The notes under the pieces were generated by a model, which saw nothing but the letters and a program-made list of their open reading frames with translations, was not told where the DNA came from and searched no databases. Shown here one piece after another: positions 33,754 through 43,015 of a DNA stretch of 64,000 nt. Position numbers and translations under genes: made by a program. Location: assembly GCF_041431135.1 (NCBI RefSeq), contig NZ_CP107799.1:7378001-7442000 (forward strand), in the 5' to 3' direction. Position 1 is the first letter of the stretch, and each line of letters starts with the position of its first letter. The stretch comes from Streptomyces sp. NBC_00554. Its GTDB lineage: Bacteria; Actinomycetota; Actinomycetes; Streptomycetales; Streptomycetaceae.

Positions 33754-35276
33754 GCGCCGAGGTCCTTCCCCTCCGGGATCTCCTTGCCGTTCGTCCCCAC
33801 GACCGTGCGGTCACCGAGCGGCTCGTCCAGGTGCACCGTGAGATCGATCGCCTTCGCGAGCATGATGCAGACCTGGTCCGGCTTCGACGTGCCGGTCACG
33901 GTGACCGTCACCTTGCCGGAACTCTCGCTCGCCGAGGCCGTGTACTTGCTGCACACCCCGCCCCAGAAGCTCACGGTCAGGTCCTTGCCGTCGGCGGTGT
34001 AGCCCTCCACCTTGACGTCACTGGACGTGGTCGTCCCGGTCGGCGAAGGCGTGGGGGCCGGGGTCGGCTCCTGGGCGGCCTTCGGCGAGACCAGGTACTG
34101 CGGATCGACCGCCGGATGCGTCACCGTGAGGACGTCCTCCGCGCCAACGGCCCGGACCTCGAACAGCCAGGACGGCACCAGCGCCTGCCGCCCGTCCACC
34201 GAGTGCACCGCCAGCCCGAACGTGGCCTTCTCGACGGTCACAGACGCGGGTGACGGCGCCACGGTCGATGCCTCGCACGGCACCTCGTTCCGGTCCTTCA
34301 GCGGTACGGGACTGGCGCAGCCGCCGATGCCGTTGGCCCCGCCGCCCGAGGCCGACGCCGCCCCGTTCATCAGGTCAAGGGTCTCCTGCGCGGTGATGAC
34401 GGGGTACGTGTCCCCCTTCACCGGCGCCTTCAACTGGCCGCTGCCGCCGATGATCTTGCCCTCGGAGCTGACCTGGATGCCGGTCGTCCAGCCGTAGGTG
34501 GGCAGCCCGCCGAACTCCGGGTCCGCGTTCACCACCCGTACCTGGTCGTCGTTCATGAGCTGAGTGGCGTCCAGCTTCGCGTCGTCCTGGCCGACGGCCT
34601 TCAGCACGGGGGCGGCCGCCTTCTTCGCCTCCTCCTCGCTCACCGCCCCCGGTCGCAGACCGGCAAGGCCGCTGGACCCGACCGGGATGCAGCGCTTGTC
34701 CTTGGGGCAGTTGTCGGTCCCCGGCAGATACGAGCTGTACGTCCAGGTCCCCGGCGCGTCCCTGCTCACCCGGAGGTTCGGTTCCGAGGCGTCGTTCGTG
34801 GAGCCGACCGTCCAGTCCTCCCCGTCCGTCCGCGGGGTGCCCGCCACTCCGAGCGCCTCGGCAAGGCGCGCCACCTCGGCCTTCGTCACCTCGCCCTTCG
34901 CCGTGTACACGGGCGCCGAGTCCGGGCCGTCGGGGAGCTCGCCGTCCACGCGATAGGTAGCTCCGTAGGGGTTGGGCTCACCCGGCGCGATGCCGTTCGG
35001 GTCGCCCGTACCGCCCGAGTCACTCGTCCCGCTCTCGGAGTACCCGTCGAGGGCGAGTGCCGGGGGAGTGCCGTCGCCGCCGGGGGTCCCGGAGCCGCTG
35101 CTGCCGTTCCCGCCACCGGACGCGGTCGTGGCGAAGAACGCCCCGCCGCCCCCGACGAGCAGGACCGCGGCCGCGACCGAGGCGACGGCCACCGGGGAAT
35201 GCCGCCGGCGCGGCTTCGCCGTCTCGCCACCCTCGGCGGAATCGGTCGCCTCGTTGTCCGGTCGCTCGGTGCTCAC
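33726..35276 (-). CDS. Single-pass membrane-anchored extracellular protein, unknown function
   Basis: 516 aa from the GTG at 35276 (AAGGAG upstream). A cytoplasmic tail rich in charged residues (to about 27) precedes one membrane span (VAVASVAAAVLLVGGGGAFF), then a Gly/Ser-rich stalk and a large exported region. That region holds KGEVTKAEVARLAEALGVAG, LPTYGWTTGIQVSSEGKII, TYPVITAQETLDLMNGA, and a C-terminal beta domain ending near VHLDEPLGDRTVV. Cysteines occur in likely pairs (NCPKDKRC; CSKYTAS with QVCIM). I do not recognise a family; similar anchored proteins are common in Streptomyces. The 3' end is tandemly repeated. Confidence 0.85.
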   Translation of the reverse strand: MSTERPDNEATDSAEGGETAKPRRRHSPVAVASVAAAVLLVGGGGAFFATTASGGGNGSSGSGTPGGDGTPPALALDGYSESGTSDSGGTGDPNGIAPGEPNPYGATYRVDGELPDGPDSAPVYTAKGEVTKAEVARLAEALGVAGTPRTDGEDWTVGSTNDASEPNLRVSRDAPGTWTYSSYLPGTDNCPKDKRCIPVGSSGLAGLRPGAVSEEEAKKAAAPVLKAVGQDDAKLDATQLMNDDQVRVVNADPEFGGLPTYGWTTGIQVSSEGKIIGGSGQLKAPVKGDTYPVITAQETLDLMNGAASASGGGANGIGGCASPVPLKDRNEVPCEASTVAPSPASVTVEKATFGLAVHSVDGRQALVPSWLFEVRAVGAEDVLTVTHPAVDPQYLVSPKAAQEPTPAPTPSPTGTTTSSDVKVEGYTADGKDLTVSFWGGVCSKYTASASESSGKVTVTVTGTSKPDQVCIMLAKAIDLTVHLDEPLGDRTVVGTNGKEIPEGKDLGAVENSAQPQ

Positions 35277-35455
35277 CGCATCGCTCCTTCGACTCCACTG
35301 CTGTCCAGACGACCCGGCCCGGTCAAGATGGGGCGCCGAAAGAGGGCGCTGAGGGTCGTATACCGCATCCCCTTTACGGGGGACAGCGATGGGACGCAGC
35401 GGGGGAGCGCACGGTTCCCTGCGGGCGCTGTTTCAGCCCGCCTTTTCCAGGTTCG

Positions 35456-35665
35456 TCAGTCGCCGTAGTCCGACATCGCGTCCAGCAGCCGGGCCGAAGT
35501 GGGCGGCACCGTCACACCGTGGATGAGGGAGGGCGGGACGGGGAGGGCGGTGACAGGGGCGGGCGCCGTCCAGTGCTCGGCCATCCGCGCGCAGTCCCCG
35601 CGCAATGAAGCCAGATCGCCTTCGAGGTCTTGCGGAGCGGTGCCGTGGACCTTCAGGTTTGTCAT
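35456..35665 (-). CDS. Small hypothetical protein (69 aa)
   Basis: Open frame with Streptomyces-like high third-position GC, starting ATG at 35665 (MTNLKVHGTAPQDLEGDLAS) and ending AMSDYGD. It contains a Pro/Val-rich middle (APAPVTALPVPPSLIHG). The ribosome site is weak and I know no homologue by eye, so it may be a real small protein or a chance frame. It is divergent from the PfkB kinase gene, 147 bp away. Confidence 0.5.
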   Translation of the reverse strand: MTNLKVHGTAPQDLEGDLASLRGDCARMAEHWTAPAPVTALPVPPSLIHGVTVPPTSARLLDAMSDYGD

Positions 35666-35811
35666 AGCGGCACCGTAGGCACGGTTCAGCCCGCGAAGAA
35701 AGATCTACTATCGGGTAGTTTTTGCCGCTTCAAAGCCCGCGTGCCGACCGGGTAGCGTGAACTGTCAACGCCAGCCCCTTCACATCCCTCTCGCAGGAGC
35801 GTGTCCTCGCC

Positions 35812-36786
35812 GTGCGTATCGCAGTCACCGGCTCCATCGCCACCGACCACCTCATGACCTTCCCCGGCCGTTTCGCCGACCAGCTGGTCGCGGACCAGCT
35901 GCACACGGTCTCCCTCTCCTTCCTGGTCGACAACCTCGACGTACGCCGGGGAGGGGTCGGCGCGAACATCGCCTTCGGCATGGGCCAGCTCGGCACCAAG
36001 CCGATCCTGGTCGGGGCGGCGGGCTCCGACTTCGACGAGTACCGCGCCTGGCTGGACAGGCACGGCGTCGACACCGGCTCCGTACGCATCTCCGAGGTGC
36101 TGCACACCGCGCGCTTCGTGTGCACCACGGACGCCGACCACAACCAGATCGGCTCCTTCTACACGGGCGCCATGAGCGAGGCCCGCCAGATCGAGCTCAA
36201 GGCCGTCGCGGACCGTGTCGGCGGTCTCGACCTCGTCCTCATCGGCGCGGACGACCCCGAGGCGATGCTGCGCCACACCGAGGAGTGCCGCACCCGCGCG
36301 ATCCCCTTCGCGGCCGACTTCTCCCAGCAGATCGCCCGGATGAGCGGCGACGACATCCGGATACTGCTGGACGGCGCGACGTACCTCTTCTCGAACGAGT
36401 ACGAGAAGGGGCTCATCGAGTCCAAGACCGGCTGGACCGAGGAGGAGATCCTCGGCAAGGTCGGCCACCGCGTCACGACCCTGGGCTCGCAGGGCGTACG
36501 CATCGAGCGCGTCGGTGAGGACCCGATCGAGGTCGGCTGCGCCGAGGAGGAGCGCAAGGCCGACCCCACGGGCGTCGGCGACGCCTTCCGCGCGGGCTTC
36601 CTCTCCGGCCTGGCCTGGGGCGTCTCCCACGAGCGCGCCGCCCAGGTCGGCTGCATGCTCGCCACCCTGGTCATCGAGACGGTCGGCACGCAGGAGTACC
36701 AGCTGAGCCGCTCCAGCTTCATGGACCGCTTCACCAAGGCGTACGGCCATGAGGCCGCCGCCGAGGTCCAGGCCCACCTGGTGTAG
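35812..36786 (+). CDS. PfkB-family carbohydrate kinase, adenosine-kinase-like
   Basis: 324 aa from the GTG at 35812. The N-terminal MRIAVTGSIATDHLMTFPGRF and GGVGANIAFGMGQLG are PfkB signatures. The C-terminal ATP/anion-hole motif DPTGVGDAFRAGFLSG carries the catalytic Asp. Context (next to cta genes) and overall sequence recall the mycobacterial adenosine kinase, so phosphorylation of adenosine or another nucleoside or sugar is the best guess. The gene converges with the NifS-TusA fusion; the stops are adjacent. Confidence 0.88.
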   Translation: MRIAVTGSIATDHLMTFPGRFADQLVADQLHTVSLSFLVDNLDVRRGGVGANIAFGMGQLGTKPILVGAAGSDFDEYRAWLDRHGVDTGSVRISEVLHTARFVCTTDADHNQIGSFYTGAMSEARQIELKAVADRVGGLDLVLIGADDPEAMLRHTEECRTRAIPFAADFSQQIARMSGDDIRILLDGATYLFSNEYEKGLIESKTGWTEEEILGKVGHRVTTLGSQGVRIERVGEDPIEVGCAEEERKADPTGVGDAFRAGFLSGLAWGVSHERAAQVGCMLATLVIETVGTQEYQLSRSSFMDRFTKAYGHEAAAEVQAHLV

Positions 36787-38169
36787 CTAGGACATCCGGC
36801 GGACCACGTACACAGAACCGTGGTCCGCCGGCTCCTCCCCGACGTACTCCTGCCCCCGCATCTCGCACCACGCCGGAATGTCCAGGCGCGCCGCCTCGTC
36901 GTCCGACAGCACCCGGACCGTGCCGCCGACCGGGACATCGCCGATGACCTTGGCCAGCTCGATGACCGGGATCGGACACCGCCTGCCCAGGGCGTTCACG
37001 ACGAGCGAGTCGACGGCGGCGGCAGTCTTCGCCGGCGCGGCCGGGGCGCCCAGCTTCTCCCGTACGGCGGAGACCGCGGCCGGTAGCACCGACAGGAACC
37101 GGTCGACGTCCGCCTCCGGGACGCCCGGTGGCAGCGACACCCGGACATTGCCCTCGGTCAGGACACCCATCGCCTTCAGTACATGGCTGGGCGTCAGCGT
37201 GCTGCTCGTGCACGAGGAACCCGAGGAGACCGAGAAACCCTCCCGGTCCAGTTCGTGCAGCAGAGTCTCTCCGTCGACATAGAGACAGGAGAAGGTGACG
37301 ACGCCGGGCAGCCGGCGTTCGGGGTCACCGACCACCTCGACGTCCGGGACCAGTTCGGGCACCCGCAGCCGGATCCGGTCCGTCAGTTCCCGCAGCCGCG
37401 CGCCCTCCGCGGCCGCCTCGGCCCGCACGGCCCGCAGCGCCGCCGCCGCGGCCACGATCCCGGGAATGTTCTCGAACCCGGCCGCCCGCCCCGACTCCCG
37501 CTCGTCCACGGGCCCTTGAGGAGCGAACCGCACACCTTTGCGTACGACGAGCAGCCCGACCCCCGAAGGACCGCCCCATTTGTGGGCACTTGCCGTGAGC
37601 AGGGACCACTCGCCCTCCACCCGGCCCCATCCCAGCGACTGCGCCGCGTCCACCAGCAGCGGTACGCCCGCCGCCTGGCACGCCTCGGCCACCGCGGCCA
37701 CCGGCTGCTCCGTGCCCACCTCGTGGTTGGCGGACTGCAGACAGGCGAGCGCCGTGTCGGGGCGCAGGGCCGCCGCGTACGCCGAAGGGGACACCGCGCC
37801 CGTACGGCCGACCGGTACCTGGGTCACCGACCCGCCCGCCGACTCGTGGACCTCGGCCGAATGGAGCACCGAAGAATGTTCGACCGCTGACACGATCAGG
37901 TGGCTTCCCACGCGCCGCCGCCCGGCCAGCGCGCCCGCGATCCCGGAGTGCACCGCCCGCGTACCCGACGAGGTGAAGACCAGTTCGTCCGGCCGGCAGC
38001 CCACGGCGTCCGCCGCCGCCTCACGCGCCGCGTCGAGCAGCAACCGGGCCCGCCTTCCCTCCCTGTACAGACGTGCGGGATCCGCCCACCCCTCGTCCAA
38101 CGAGGCCTGCAGGGCCTGCCGGGCAACGGGATGAAGGGGAGCGGCGGAAGCAGCATCGAAGTAGGACAC
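36787..38169 (-). CDS. Cysteine desulfurase fused to TusA-like sulfur carrier
   Basis: 460 aa. Residues 1-370 are a class V aminotransferase (NifS/IscS): YFDAASAAPLHPVARQAL, FTSSGTRAVHSGI, VEHSSVLHS, the PLP lysine in LTASAHKWGGPSGVG, and the catalytic-loop Cys in SVSSGSSCTSS. Residues about 385-460 form a TusA domain: LVVNALGRRCPIPVIELAK, the persulfide-accepting CPxP, and a DIPAWCEMRGQEYVG end. A desulfurase that passes sulfur directly to its own carrier would serve tRNA thiolation or molybdopterin synthesis (inferred). The fusion is visible within one frame with no stop. GTG start at 38169. Confidence 0.92.
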   Translation of the reverse strand: MSYFDAASAAPLHPVARQALQASLDEGWADPARLYREGRRARLLLDAAREAAADAVGCRPDELVFTSSGTRAVHSGIAGALAGRRRVGSHLIVSAVEHSSVLHSAEVHESAGGSVTQVPVGRTGAVSPSAYAAALRPDTALACLQSANHEVGTEQPVAAVAEACQAAGVPLLVDAAQSLGWGRVEGEWSLLTASAHKWGGPSGVGLLVVRKGVRFAPQGPVDERESGRAAGFENIPGIVAAAAALRAVRAEAAAEGARLRELTDRIRLRVPELVPDVEVVGDPERRLPGVVTFSCLYVDGETLLHELDREGFSVSSGSSCTSSTLTPSHVLKAMGVLTEGNVRVSLPPGVPEADVDRFLSVLPAAVSAVREKLGAPAAPAKTAAAVDSLVVNALGRRCPIPVIELAKVIGDVPVGGTVRVLSDDEAARLDIPAWCEMRGQEYVGEEPADHGSVYVVRRMS

Positions 38170-38509
38170 ACAGCAACGCTAAAGCGTCCGGTCACGGGAG
38201 CGCCCCGCAAGGGGCGCGGGGAACGGCGCGATCAGCCACAACGAACCCGCAGCCGCGCTGCAAGAGTCACCCGCCGAGCTGCTGGGCGCCCCGAACCCCC
38301 CGTCAGAAGCAGCCAAGAGCAGGGCAACTCACCCCCTCCGCCAAACCCAGCGGCGCGTTGCGCCCCCCTCCCCGCGCGACCCCAAATAGCGTCCAGTAGG
38401 GTTTGCTCCGCATAAACATCCAAACCCCTGCCCGTGTGCCAGGGCGGCGAGCGACCAGCGAGAAGGCCGTAGCCAACCAGCGCGGGCGAGACTCTCGGGA
38501 AGGCGCTAC
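38170..38509. other. Control region upstream of ctaC
   Basis: The 340-bp gap between the divergent desulfurase gene and ctaC. It contains dispersed repeat A (38200-38256) and a possible -10 TAGGGT at 38397-38402, with no good -35. I see no coding frame. Confidence 0.45.
38200..38256. repeat. Dispersed intergenic repeat, family A copy 2
   Basis: GGGGCGCGGGGAACGGCGCG then ATCAGCCACAACG is the same element as 7174-7232. It begins with a small hairpin CGCCCC (38201-38206) / GGGGCG (38211-38216) around GCAA. Confidence 0.7.
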
Positions 38510-39469
38510 GTGAGTCCCAACGGCTCCGACCGCTCGCCGCGGCGCCCGATGCGGCGGAAGCTGCTGCAGGCAATGACTGCGGGCCTGGTCCTGGCTACCG
38601 CTACCGGTTGCACATACAAGGACTTTCCCCGCCTTGGTTTTCCCACCCCGGTCACGGACGAGGGTCCGCGGATCCTCTCCCTCTGGCAGGGCTCGTGGGC
38701 GGCCGCGCTCGCCACGGGCGTGCTGGTCTGGGGCCTGATCCTGTGGAGCGTGTTCTTCCACCGGCGCAGCCGTACCAAGGTCGAAGTTCCCCCGCAGACC
38801 CGGTACAACATGCCCATCGAGGCGCTGTACACCGTGGTCCCGCTCATCATCGTCTCGGTGCTGTTCTACTTCACCGCCCGCGACGAGACGAAGCTCCTCA
38901 GCCTCGACAAGAAGCCCGACGTCACCATCAACGTCGTCGGCTACCAGTGGAGCTGGGGCTTCAACTACATCGAGAACGTCGACGGTTCCACCGGTGACGC
39001 CACGACCGACAAGAACCTGGACGCCATTCCGGACCGGTTCAAGGAAGACTTCCCGGCCAACGCCGGTGGCGTCTATGAGGTCGGCACGCCGGGCGAGCGG
39101 AACCCGCAGACGGACAACCCCGGGCCGACCCTCTGGCTCCCCGAGGGCAAGACGGTCCGCTTCATCCTCACTTCGCGTGACGTCATCCACTCCTTCTGGG
39201 TGGTGCCGTTCCTGATGAAGCAGGACGTCATCCCGGGCCACACCAACTCCTTCCAGGTGACCCCCAACGCGGAGGGCACCTACCTGGGCAAGTGCGCCGA
39301 ACTCTGCGGCGTCGACCACTCCCGGATGCTCTTCAACGTGAAGGTCGTCTCTCCCGAGCGCTACGAGGCCCACCTCAAGGAGCTCGCGGAGAAGGGCCAG
39401 ACGGGCTACGTCCCGGCCGGCATTGAGCAGACGGACCCCGAGAAGAACCGGGAGACGAACAACCTGTGA
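38510..39469 (+). CDS. ctaC: Cytochrome c oxidase subunit II
   Basis: 319-aa lipoprotein subunit carrying CuA. The GTG at 38510 begins MSPNGSDRSPRRPMRRKL. The signal ends at a lipobox (ATATGC-TY). Two membrane spans follow (WAAALATGVLVWGLILWSVFF; ALYTVVPLIIVSVLFYFTA). The cupredoxin domain has VVGYQWSWGFNY, HSFWVVPFLMKQDVIPGHTN and the CuA motif CAELCGVDHSRM. It receives electrons from the cytochrome bc1 complex. The stop overlaps the ctaD GTG by four bases. Confidence 0.97.
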   Translation: MSPNGSDRSPRRPMRRKLLQAMTAGLVLATATGCTYKDFPRLGFPTPVTDEGPRILSLWQGSWAAALATGVLVWGLILWSVFFHRRSRTKVEVPPQTRYNMPIEALYTVVPLIIVSVLFYFTARDETKLLSLDKKPDVTINVVGYQWSWGFNYIENVDGSTGDATTDKNLDAIPDRFKEDFPANAGGVYEVGTPGERNPQTDNPGPTLWLPEGKTVRFILTSRDVIHSFWVVPFLMKQDVIPGHTNSFQVTPNAEGTYLGKCAELCGVDHSRMLFNVKVVSPERYEAHLKELAEKGQTGYVPAGIEQTDPEKNRETNNL

Positions 39470-41205
39470 GCATCCTCAACGAACCTCAGGGTGCCGCCGA
39501 CGCAGCGGAGGACTCGTACGAGAACGAGCTGCCGGTACGGCGCAAGCAGCCCGGCAACGTTGTGATCAAGTGGCTCACCACCACTGACCACAAGACGATC
39601 GGCACGCTGTATCTGATCACCTCGTTCGCGTTCTTCTGCATCGGCGGCGTCATGGCGCTGCTGATGCGCGCCGAACTGGCCCGTCCCGGCACGCAGATCA
39701 TGTCGAACGAGCAGTTCAACCAGGCGTTCACGATGCACGGCACGATCATGCTGCTGATGTTCGCGACGCCGTTGTTCGCCGGTTTCACGAACTGGATCAT
39801 GCCGCTGCAGATCGGCGCGCCCGACGTGGCGTTCCCGCGGCTGAACATGTTCGCCTACTGGCTCTACCTGTTCGGCTCGCTCATCGCGGTCGGCGGCTTC
39901 CTCACCCCGCAGGGCGCGGCCGACTTCGGCTGGTTCGCCTACAGCCCGCTCTCGGACGCAGTCCGCTCGCCGGGCATCGGCGCCGACATGTGGATCATGG
40001 GCCTGGCCTTCTCCGGCTTCGGCACGATCCTCGGCGCGGTCAACTTCATCACCACCATCATCTGCATGCGCGCCCCCGGCATGACGATGTTCCGCATGCC
40101 GATCTTCGTGTGGAACGTGCTGCTGACCGCGGTCCTGGTCCTGCTGGCCTTCCCCGTCCTCGCCGCCGCGCTGTTCGCGCTGGAGGCGGATCGGAAATTC
40201 GGGGCACATGTCTTCGACGCCGCCAACGGCGGGGCCCTGCTGTGGCAACACCTCTTCTGGTTCTTCGGCCATCCAGAGGTGTACATCATCGCCCTGCCAT
40301 TCTTCGGAATCATCTCCGAAGTCATCCCGGTGTTCTCCCGCAAGCCGATGTTCGGCTACATGGGCCTGATCGGCGCGACGATCGCGATCGCGGGCCTCTC
40401 CGTGACCGTGTGGGCGCACCACATGTACGTCACCGGCGGCGTACTCCTCCCGTTCTTCTCCTTCATGACGTTCCTCATCGCCGTGCCAACAGGCGTGAAG
40501 TTCTTCAACTGGATCGGAACCATGTGGAAGGGGTCCTTGAGTTTCGAGACCCCGATGCTCTGGGCGACAGGCTTCCTGATCACCTTCACCTTCGGTGGTC
40601 TGACCGGTGTCATCCTGGCCTCACCGCCGATGGACTTCCACGTCTCGGACTCGTACTTCGTGGTGGCGCACTTCCACTACGTGGTCTTCGGCACCGTGGT
40701 GTTCGCGATGTTCTCCGGCTTCCACTTCTGGTGGCCGAAGATGACCGGCAAGATGCTCGACGAGCGCCTCGGCAAGATCACCTTCTGGACCCTGTTCGTC
40801 GGCTTCCACGGCACGTTCCTCGTCCAGCACTGGCTGGGTGCCGAGGGCATGCCGCGTCGTTACGCGGACTATCTCGCAGCCGACGGCTTCACCGCGCTGA
40901 ACACGATCTCGACGATCAGCTCGTTCGTGCTCGGTCTGTCGATCCTGCCGTTCTTCTACAACGTGTGGAAGACCGCCAAGTACGGCAAGAAGGTCGAAGT
41001 CGACGACCCGTGGGGCTACGGCCGTTCGCTCGAATGGGCCACGTCCTGCCCGCCGCCGCGGCACAACTTCCTCACCCTGCCGCGGATCCGTTCGGAATCC
41101 CCGGCGTTCGACCTGCACCACCCCGAGATCGCCGCTCTCGACCAGCTCGAGAACGCCGGTCACGGTGAGAAGGCTCTCGCCGGCGGCAAGGAGGCGGGCA
41201 AGTGA
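39466..41205 (+). CDS. ctaD: Cytochrome c oxidase subunit I
   Basis: 579-aa, 12-span heme-copper oxygen-reducing subunit. Ligand motifs are HGTIMLLMFATP (low-spin heme a), the CuB/Tyr crosslink motif HPEVYIIALPFFG, HHMYVTGG, and HFHYVVFGTVVF for the two hemes. The cytoplasmic C-terminal tail (about 40 residues) is long, as in Streptomyces. The GTG overlaps ctaC by four bases; the stop overlaps ctaF. Confidence 0.98.
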   Translation: MSILNEPQGAADAAEDSYENELPVRRKQPGNVVIKWLTTTDHKTIGTLYLITSFAFFCIGGVMALLMRAELARPGTQIMSNEQFNQAFTMHGTIMLLMFATPLFAGFTNWIMPLQIGAPDVAFPRLNMFAYWLYLFGSLIAVGGFLTPQGAADFGWFAYSPLSDAVRSPGIGADMWIMGLAFSGFGTILGAVNFITTIICMRAPGMTMFRMPIFVWNVLLTAVLVLLAFPVLAAALFALEADRKFGAHVFDAANGGALLWQHLFWFFGHPEVYIIALPFFGIISEVIPVFSRKPMFGYMGLIGATIAIAGLSVTVWAHHMYVTGGVLLPFFSFMTFLIAVPTGVKFFNWIGTMWKGSLSFETPMLWATGFLITFTFGGLTGVILASPPMDFHVSDSYFVVAHFHYVVFGTVVFAMFSGFHFWWPKMTGKMLDERLGKITFWTLFVGFHGTFLVQHWLGAEGMPRRYADYLAADGFTALNTISTISSFVLGLSILPFFYNVWKTAKYGKKVEVDDPWGYGRSLEWATSCPPPRHNFLTLPRIRSESPAFDLHHPEIAALDQLENAGHGEKALAGGKEAGK

Positions 41206-41600
41206 AGGTCCAAGGCAAGCTGTTCCTCTGGCTGGCGGTCTTCGTCCTCGCCATGGCGATCGTCTATGGCGTGTGGTCGAAGGAGCCCGCCGGCACCACG
41301 GCGCTCTTCCTGGGCTTCGGCCTGTGCGTCATGATCGGCTACTACCTGGCCTTCACGGCCCGGCGGGTCGACGCGCTGGCGCAGGACGACAAGGAGGCCG
41401 ACGTCGCGGACGAGGCCGGCGAGGTGGGCTTCTTCAGCCCGCACAGCTGGCAGCCGCTCACGCTCGGCATCGGCGGAGCGCTCGCCTTCCTGGGCGTCGT
41501 CTTCGGCTGGTGGCTGCTGTACTTCTCGGCCCCGATCATCGTGATCGGCCTGTGGGGCTGGGTCTTCGAGTACTACCACGGTGAGAACCGCACGCAGTAG
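41202..41600 (+). CDS. ctaF: Cytochrome c oxidase subunit IV (actinobacterial CtaF)
   Basis: 132 aa with four spans in pairs: FLWLAVFVLAMAIVYGVW, TTALFLGFGLCVMIGYYLAF, then LGIGGALAFLGVVFGWWLLYF and IIVIGLWGWVFEYY. This matches the small actinobacterial subunit IV that stabilises the aa3 oxidase. The GTG overlaps the ctaD stop; a perfect terminator follows. Confidence 0.95.
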   Translation: MKVQGKLFLWLAVFVLAMAIVYGVWSKEPAGTTALFLGFGLCVMIGYYLAFTARRVDALAQDDKEADVADEAGEVGFFSPHSWQPLTLGIGGALAFLGVVFGWWLLYFSAPIIVIGLWGWVFEYYHGENRTQ

Positions 41601-41615
41601 CACGCGATGATCACC

Positions 41616-41653
41616 GGGAGCCCGGACACTCCGTCAGGAGTGTCCGGGCTCCC
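41616..41653 (+). terminator. Terminator after ctaF
   Basis: GGGAGCCCGGACACTCC (41616-41632) pairs perfectly with GGAGTGTCCGGGCTCCC (41637-41653) around GTCA. The 17-bp stem begins 16 bases after the stop. Confidence 0.9.
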
Positions 41654-41729
41654 TCGTTTGCCACGCCATATGTCCCCCGCACGGCTCACTCGGCGCGCCG
41701 TGGCCGACAGCCGTTCATAGCGTGAACGC

Positions 41730-42992
41730 ATGAACCACTCACCGCGATTCCGCACGGTAGCCAGCTGCACCACGCTGCTGGTCGCCCTCGGCGCGGGCGT
41801 CACCGCCTGCGGCTCCGACGGCCACCCGCTCTCGGCCAAGCCGTACGACGCGGCGGGTCAGATCTCCTTCAACGGCCCGGCCGGCGACAGCCGCAAGGCC
41901 GACCCCGACAAGCCCCTGGAAATCACCGCCGACGGTGACGAGGGGCGCATCACCGACGTGACGGCCACGGACGCGTCAGGCCGCTACGTGGCGGGCGAAC
42001 TCTCCGCCGACGGCGGCCGCTGGCACAGCACCTCGCCGCTGGCCGCGGGCGCCCGCTACACCGTGCACGTGAGCACGGAGGACGAGGACGGCGCCCCCGG
42101 CCGCAAGGTCATCAGCTTCGACACCAGCACCCCCAAGACGAAGAAGCGCCTGAACGTCACCTTCGGGCCCGAGGCGGGCAAGTACGGCGTCGGCCAGCCC
42201 GTCACGGCCGAACTGAGCGTCCCCGTCAAGGACAAGGCCGCCCGCGCCATCGTCGAACGCGCCCTCAAGGTCGACTCGAAGCCCGCCGTGGAAGGCGCCT
42301 GGCACTGGGTGGACGACAAGACGCTGCACTACCGCCCCAAGGAGTACTGGCCCACCCACGCCACCATCCAGGCGCACAGCAACATCGGCGGCATCAAGGT
42401 CGCCGAACGCCTCTGGGGCGGCGAGGCGAAGCCCCTGAAGCTCACCACCGGCGACCGCCTGATCGCCGTCACGGACGCCTCCGCGCACTCGATGACGGTC
42501 TACCGGAACGACGAGGCGATCAACGAGATCCCCGTCACCACCGGCAAGCCCGGCTTCGAGACCCGCAACGGCGTCAAGGTCGTACTGGGCAAGGAGTACT
42601 TCGTACGGATGCGCGGAACCAGCATCGGCATCGCCGAGGGCACCTCCGACTCGTACGACCTGCCCGTGTACTACGCGACGAGAGTCACATGGAGTGGCGA
42701 GTACGTGCACGCCGCGCCCTGGTCCACCGGCTCCCAGGGGTACGCCAACGTCAGCCACGGCTGCACCGGAATGAGCACGGACAACGCCGCGTGGTTCTAC
42801 GAGACCGTCCGAGAGGGCGACATCGTGAAGGTCATCAACTCGTACGGCGAGGACATGGACCCGTTCGGCAACGGCTTCGGAGACTGGAACGTCACCTGGA
42901 AGAAGTGGCGCAAGGGCAGCGCCCTGGTCGGCGGAGCCCCCGAGGGCCCGCCCCCGCAGGACCGCGCCAGGCTGCGCCCCGAGTCAGTGTGA
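41730..42992 (+). CDS. L,D-transpeptidase lipoprotein (Ig-like plus YkuD domains)
   Basis: 420 aa. Lipoprotein signal ending VTAC-GS. One or two Ig-like domains (residues about 50-240; KRLNVTFGPEAGKYGVGQPVTAEL) lead to the YkuD catalytic domain: VTTGKPGFETRNGVKVV, EYVHAAPWSTGSQGYANVSHGCTGMSTDNAAWF. The nucleophile is the Cys in VSHGCTGM. It forms 3-3 crosslinks in peptidoglycan or attaches proteins to it. It lies between the two halves of the cta/qcr genes on the same strand, but behind its own terminator. Confidence 0.93.
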   Translation: MNHSPRFRTVASCTTLLVALGAGVTACGSDGHPLSAKPYDAAGQISFNGPAGDSRKADPDKPLEITADGDEGRITDVTATDASGRYVAGELSADGGRWHSTSPLAAGARYTVHVSTEDEDGAPGRKVISFDTSTPKTKKRLNVTFGPEAGKYGVGQPVTAELSVPVKDKAARAIVERALKVDSKPAVEGAWHWVDDKTLHYRPKEYWPTHATIQAHSNIGGIKVAERLWGGEAKPLKLTTGDRLIAVTDASAHSMTVYRNDEAINEIPVTTGKPGFETRNGVKVVLGKEYFVRMRGTSIGIAEGTSDSYDLPVYYATRVTWSGEYVHAAPWSTGSQGYANVSHGCTGMSTDNAAWFYETVREGDIVKVINSYGEDMDPFGNGFGDWNVTWKKWRKGSALVGGAPEGPPPQDRARLRPESV

Positions 42993-43015
42993 GACCGGGG
43001 CGCGGAGAACCTCTC

